Source of the DNA: Punica granatum
Lineage: Eukaryota; Streptophyta; Magnoliopsida; Myrtales; Lythraceae
DNA: 64,000 nt
Assembly: GCF_007655135.1 (NCBI RefSeq)
Contig: NC_045131.1
Location: 28,938,001-29,002,000 of the forward strand
Reading direction: 5' to 3'
Shown: in pieces, positions 58,262 through 64,000 of the stretch
Layout: each line of letters opens with the position of its first letter
How positions within the stretch are numbered: the stretch's first letter is position 1
Position numbers and translations under genes: made by a program
The notes under the pieces: generated by a model
The model's input: only the letters and a program-made list of their open reading frames with translations
Told to the model about the DNA's origin: nothing
Databases searched by the model: none

Positions 58262-59639
58262 TAATATATATGAACTTCTTATATATTATATAAACTTGAC
58301 TATGCTATAATAAATGGGGGTAAAACTGTAAATTTCTATGCTATTAATTCAAGTAAGAATTACTTTTTTATATATTTTTCAATAATAAACAACTTAATAT
58401 ATATATATATATGTATTTATAAGCTTCTTATCTAATAATCGGTGTAGAATAATTGATATATATTATGGTCCACTTATGAAAGAATTTGAATTGATTAAAA
58501 ATATTTCATAAATAAATTAGAAATAGAAAATATACGTATACTATTAATTTATATGAGGCATAATTTTTACATATTTAAATTTTGGTTATAATCAATAGAT
58601 ATATGGATATATCTTAGATAAGAATCATGATAAAAAAAATCTAGTGAAAAATATCACTTCTCTTAAATGATGAATTAGCATAAAAGTTATTCGATATTCA
58701 CCAGTTACCAACATCATATCATTTATGCAACGTTTAGCATAAAAGTTTATATGCCTCTACATAATACAATATAAGCTATGTATCAATCTCAATATAAACT
58801 AGACGACAGCCCATGCATATGCACATTGTAGAGTTCTTGGGAGCAACAGTATTCTCTGTTAATATTAATTAATTATGCATATATAAAAAATAATAGCTAA
58901 TATCATTAATGGAGTTGTAGCAAATGTTAAGAGCAGAGGAGAAACCTTTTTATTTTCTTTATTTATTATATTTTTTAATAAAGCTTGCAACATATTCAAA
59001 TGCAGCTCTTTACATAAGACTTAACTTTAATAAGAACATTTCAACAACGATATAGAATTGACACGTCATATGTAGTTCAATTCATCTATAATAATATTCA
59101 TGCAGTTTGTGTCCTATCCCAATGTCGATCTCCAAAGTGTGGGCAGCCATGTATGAGAGGTAATTATTTTCGTGTATCATCTAGTTACATGTGCCTGAAA
59201 TTTCCTTAACAATGGTTGATTGTACCTTTTTTGTCATGAAGAGATAGTAATGGTAGAAATTCTTCGTACCCATGATGATCATCATTGAAAAATAGTGCTA
59301 TGGAGCAATTGTAAAAAGTTTGCATTTTCAAAAAGAATTTCATCAATCTAGGTTCTTCTATCTAGTTTCACTAATAACACAAAAAAATGAAGCCAATGCT
59401 CCTTGCTCCAATAAAAGAAGAAAAAGAATGATCTCAACCTAACTCTAAATAAATCGGAACTGTTCACTAAAACAAAAGAACTAAAGTGAAGAGCAAGTAG
59501 ATAAGAGGTTTAAATCCTAATTAAATTAGAATATGCTATTTTGTAAATCTAGTAAATGACTATGGCTAGTTTAATAATTTTATATCTTAATAGGTTTAGA
59601 ACGAGTTTTGAGGAAAAATACCATATCCTTCACAAACCC

Positions 59640-62600
59640 TGTCAGCATCTCATTTCGGTCCATCGGCTACAAAGGGGCAAAATCGTCATTTTTGTCATCC
59701 ATCGGAGGGAAATATTTTTAGTTAATCGCTCAAGCACGCACGACTTCTAAAAATGGGGAATTTTCATAATTTGACACCAATTTTATGATTTTTCAAAAAA
59801 TTAATGCTATTTGGGACTTCTTTGGATTTTGCGTGTGTCAAAGTCAATTTTCAAAATTCGGAATGAAAACTCGAGGCCGAAAAATATTTTGTTGCACGAT
59901 ATTGATCCATGAATTTTTCTGAACACAATGCCGGTCCCGGATCATTTTTTCGATATCCAATTGCAAAGACGATAATTTTAATATTTACGCGCGTTAAATT
60001 TGAAATTCTGAAAAAAAAAAAGGCAACGGTCAACTCCTGACCATTGCTCTTCCCCTTGTTTTTTGTCTTATTCCCTCCTCTTCTTCTCTCTCCTTCTCCT
60101 TCCTGTCTTCTTCTTCCAGCTGTCCCCCATTTTCTTCTTCTGGCTCTTCTTCTCTTTTGCCTTCTTCCTTTTCGGTTTTTCCTGAAGAGGAAACCCTAGA
60201 GGACCCCTCGAAAAATCCCTAGCCTCACTCCCTCCTTCCCAGCTGGCTCACACTTGGGGACTAAAAGAAAACCCTAGCACCCTCATTCGGAAAAAAGGAA
60301 AAAAAAACCTTAATGCCCTCCTCGAAAACCCTAGCCGCCACAACTCTCGGATTTTCGGAAAAACCCACAGCTCCCTCAGCTCGGTTTTCCCTCAGCTGAA
60401 ACCGACTCTCAGCTCGCCTTCACGCTGCCTCCAGCTCCTTCCTCTTGACTCCCTCAGCCCGAGTCCTCTAACAGACCCCCCTCTTCGCACGCAGCTGAGC
60501 TCCCGCAGCTGCTCCGAACGACCTTCAGCTCAACTTCCTCGCTCACGGTTCACGCGGACGCGCACAACTCAAGGACTCTCCCCCAGCTCGAGAATGCACC
60601 TTCAGCTCGCCTCCCGTTGCTCCCTTAGCTCGCTCCTGCAGCAATAGCAGCGGCTTAAGAAGGATCTCCCTTGGTTTCTCGATTTAATTTTCAGTCTTCC
60701 CAAACCACACGGTGAGTATGAGTAGAATAATAACCGAATGCGAACTGAACGGGATTTAGTCATTGTAATTTGTATTTTTATTTATTTGAGAGAACAATGT
60801 GAGGGTTTATGTTGTACATTTATTCATGTAAGAATCACGGTCGGAGAGCGGATGGTCGGAGAGTTTCTTCGAATTTACGGTGTCAAAATGGGCGAGTCAA
60901 GTGCAACCCTAAATCATGCGGTAAATAAATAAAATGGCAAGCCTAGCAAGCTAGAGTACCGAAAGGACGTGTGGGATATAGGCCCACACTTAATAGAACC
61001 CCCGAATTCGGAATTTTTGGTTCCGTACAGACCATTGCCTTAGCATATTAGGTGTATCCCATACCCCTAGACCCAAGTAACTCACCGGCCCTCGACCTTC
61101 GGGTCATAAACAAGTAGTGGTGACTCCTTCTCAAGTGCGTCCGTCGCGCGTCCCCGGGAAGGTGGACACTCTCAAGCCACGTTGCATAGGCAAGCGCATG
61201 CATACCCCGACGAGATTAAAATTCGGGTGCGCACAGCTTGGCGACTCCACTGGGGACATACTTAGTGGGTTCGGGCTCGGTCCCGTTTCCTTACTTGCAT
61301 GTTCATTTATCGCTTTCTGCACATTTATTTTAAGCACATTTACTTCGTGCACATTTATTTTCTACACTTGCATTGTATCATCCTAGCGGGTTTCTAGTTA
61401 CCACGTTCGAAACCCCACGGGCGCAAAAATAGGAAGCTAGGTTAGTTAGAGGTTCCGAGTGAGGGAACGGATCGAGTCGGCTATACCACCAAACCGGCCC
61501 CCAAAGATCCTCACTCGGTTTTGGGGAAGTGATTACCCCTTGATTGGGAGCCCCCATCCCTAGGTAGCACGGTCCCTGTAGCACCGAACCATGCATTGTG
61601 TTATGCCTCCATGCCATCCTCCAACCCGGCTTTGACGAACAGTCCATCCAGTCGGGCGTGCCATTTGAATCTTTTTCTATTTTTGAGAGAGATGTATCTT
61701 GTAATTTATACGAAGCCGTGGGCGTTTCCTTTTTTCGCACGCATGCATTATATGTTTTACAAAATTAGAGTGTCATTCATATTGACGAGTCCTAAGTTGG
61801 TCTTTCTTTCATCTTGGTAAGGGATGCTACGCTCGGCCTCTTGTTTGCATATCGACAAAGTCCGTTAGCACACAAGGATCCCACCGAGCCTTCGCAAACC
61901 AAGACCGACACACCTGCCGGGACATCCCCCACTTCAAGCACAACCATCATGGTTGATCTCACCAGCAGCAGGATCAATCACCTTCGCCGGTAAGCTGCTG
62001 AGAAAGATGAGGAACTCGTCGGCCAACCACAACCTCAGAGGGAGCTCACTTAGACCCGCGCCAAACTACAGAGACGCAATCAAGAGCTCGCTTGAGCGAA
62101 CGCTACCTTGGAGAGGTCTAGGAAGAGGACTCGTAGAGGCCCACATATGCACTCTAGGATAGATATTTTCGCAAGGCCCTCGCTTAGAACCAGTGCTTTC
62201 CAAGGTCGCGTTCGCTCAAACTCCGAGTGTGATGGAAGATCAACTCAGGACTTCATTTCGCAAAAAAAAAATTGTATTGTACTTTGAACTTCTCGAGTCA
62301 ATATGAATGATAACATTAGCTTTGGGAATTCACGCATCACATGTATCCTATCTATTTATTGTTTCGCACGACGGCTAACGCCTCACACTAACAGGTGAGT
62401 CGAGACAATTTTTGCAGATAGACTACTTGCGGTCTTCACCCTTCCACCATGGTAAGGCAAGCCGTGGCCCGAGGGCCGACCCACCTTCTCAGGCGAATCT
62501 AACTCCCCATTAACCACATGCAACCGGGCATACCATCGCATGACCAAGCACGCGTCCTTTTGCACTACCAAGTGCTACCATCAGCACAACTGAGCACATC

Positions 62601-64000
62601 ATTCCGTGTCGTGTGAGCACGCCCCCGATCTTACCCATGCACACACCCTCGACGCACCTTGTGCATGTCCCTTGGGGTGCTCGCATGAAGCCTACTAGGC
62701 TAGTTCGATCCCCTGTGTCTTTGCATTCAAATTACAAACAGTCTTTGCTCCTTCATTGCTTTTCCTCTTCCCATTGCAGGAAATAACTGACAAGAAGGCA
62801 ACTTGAACCTCGAATGACCGCAATCAGGACAACGATCACCTCATGTCCAACTTCCTGGAATTTCTACACCGAGTCCCAACCATCCCTCCGCAAAGATCGC
62901 AACCAAATGCTCTAACAGATAGAGCATGGCCCAATCTACCCGCCGCGAAAGTCATTTGCAGGGTCGCACCTCCTACCGAAGGATGGTCCTAGCCTGCCCT
63001 CCGCTGTGTCCACCAATCAGCCACCGGGGCAATGCACACAATCTTCCTTAAACTCACTTTTACTCTCATTTAAATGCAATTCCCAAACGGGCTCTCGACT
63101 ATAACGAACCCTTCAAAGGTCAACAGGACAGTCCCGAAGATGCCCTATCGGTTCTGTCGAACTTGCTCGACTTGCCTGTCCTCATGAGACCCGGCTCCTC
63201 GAGCCTTCCCTAGGACGGCTGCGCATGTCTACTCGCACCTGTGAAAAGTATTCCTATGCGGCCCCGAGTCATGGTCTAACCACCCCAGGGTGGTGATGAC
63301 TGAATTCCTGGAAAATGAGTGTCCCCCACTCACGACACCCCATTAGTCGCGCGTTGAATAAGGGGATTTCCCATGGGTCCACTCTACATTTCTTACCGCA
63401 TACTCCACCACACAATCACCTAATGCATCATCTTCTTTGCCATTTTTCACAGGGACACGTCGGTCATAGGCGAAGAAAAATGCACGAGTTCACACCTCCC
63501 CGAGAATTCTTATTAGGCCTTTCTCCTTATACTTCGACAGGGAAGGGTCTGACGAGAAGGTACCCCCCACAAAGCCGAAAACGAAGATGATTGAGCAAAT
63601 CATTCAACATCGACGCGAGCGTCTCCATTGAGATTGAGCGACACCTCGAGACAAATTGGGCCTTCACCACTGCAAAGGCCCACCATCGACAACATGTAAC
63701 AACGAGCCTCGGAGCAAGACACATCCGGCTTCAAGAGCACCTATCCTCCAAGGGATTCCCTCCATGTGAGCGATAAGATACAGTTGGGAATGGCGATTGC
63801 ACAAGGCGTCCGCCACGGACCACGTTAACAATTGAGATCGGGGCGTCTGCGTCCAACATTCACGAGCGAGACAACCTCGGTCACCTACATTCTTGGGGCA
63901 AATTTTGTTTTTCTTTTTAGACGATAGGGGAAATCATTTGTAAAGTTTACAAGGACGAGCAGCATGAAGTTCGGCTTCCGAATATCCATAAGCCAAATCT
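59640..64000 (+). mobile_element. Second copy of the retrotransposon, cut by the window end
   Basis: Starts TGTCAGCATC after AACCC (59635-59639), the same site as in unit B. The 5' LTR is the short form (59640-61235, 1596 bp) with the same internal deletion, followed by the same leader at 61236. The internal region matches 42943 to about 45720 of the first copy, including the decayed gag (from 61949) with the same stops. The rest lies beyond the window. Confidence 0.88.

Larger units (their letters stand above)
53528..59639. repeat. Tandem unit C (complete core)
   Basis: Third copy of the duplicated segment, close to unit B throughout, with the same order: head, peptide gene, AT-rich DNA, MITE, tail. 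Microsatellites (TA at about 53746-53776, AAT/TTA at about 53860-53912) differ in length from B. No additional gene is visible in 55980-57640 or 58270-59330. Confidence 0.88.

Noticed and set aside
1..64000. tRNA, rRNA or organelle-derived inserts
   Set aside because: No cloverleaf with A/B boxes, rRNA core sequence or plastid/mitochondrial gene was recognised on reading; a dedicated scan was not possible.

Overview
This is nuclear DNA from a flowering plant, most likely a dicot. The evidence is genes split by short GT-AG introns, plant-only families (class III peroxidase, NDR1/HIN1-like, DUF295), an AT-rich background, and plant-type hAT, Mutator, Copia and Tat/Ogre-like mobile elements. The species cannot be read from the sequence.

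Left part (1-27976) is ordinary gene space with many TE relics. It starts with a decayed LTR-retrotransposon end (LTR, primer-binding-like site, short gag start; up to 1306). Two intact housekeeping genes follow on the minus strand: DPM3, the small membrane subunit of dolichol-phosphate mannose synthase (3 exons, 2718-3877), and the RIO1 protein kinase of 40S ribosome maturation (12 exons, 5704-9337). Next come two hAT-type non-autonomous elements, a broken ATP12 (mitochondrial F1-ATPase assembly factor) copy, a truncated Copia element and a frameshifted DUF295 gene. An intact class III peroxidase gene (3 exons, minus, 18879-21401), a foldback Mutator-like MITE and an NDR1/HIN1-like membrane protein gene (25137-25886) complete this part.

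Right part (27977-64000) is a tandem segmental duplication. Each unit carries one small secreted six-cysteine peptide gene (30394, 37065 and 55361, plus strand); copies B and C encode the same protein and copy A differs slightly. A large LTR retrotransposon of Tat/Ogre character with no recognisable pol sits at the unit junction. It is complete in unit B (41345-53521), runs off the window in unit C (59640 onward), and survives only as a 3' LTR fragment between A and B (32894-35242). The full LTR is about 5.0 kb, while both 5' LTRs share a 3.4-kb internal deletion, so the element was duplicated together with the gene. The order of events can be read from insertions: a 363-bp MITE is present in unit A while B and C keep the exact empty site, and a retrotransposon-free junction remains at 28281-28287. 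The pattern predicts at least one more peptide-gene copy to the right of the window.

All exon boundaries were placed by hand from frame continuity, GT-AG rules and remembered family conservation; no searches were run.
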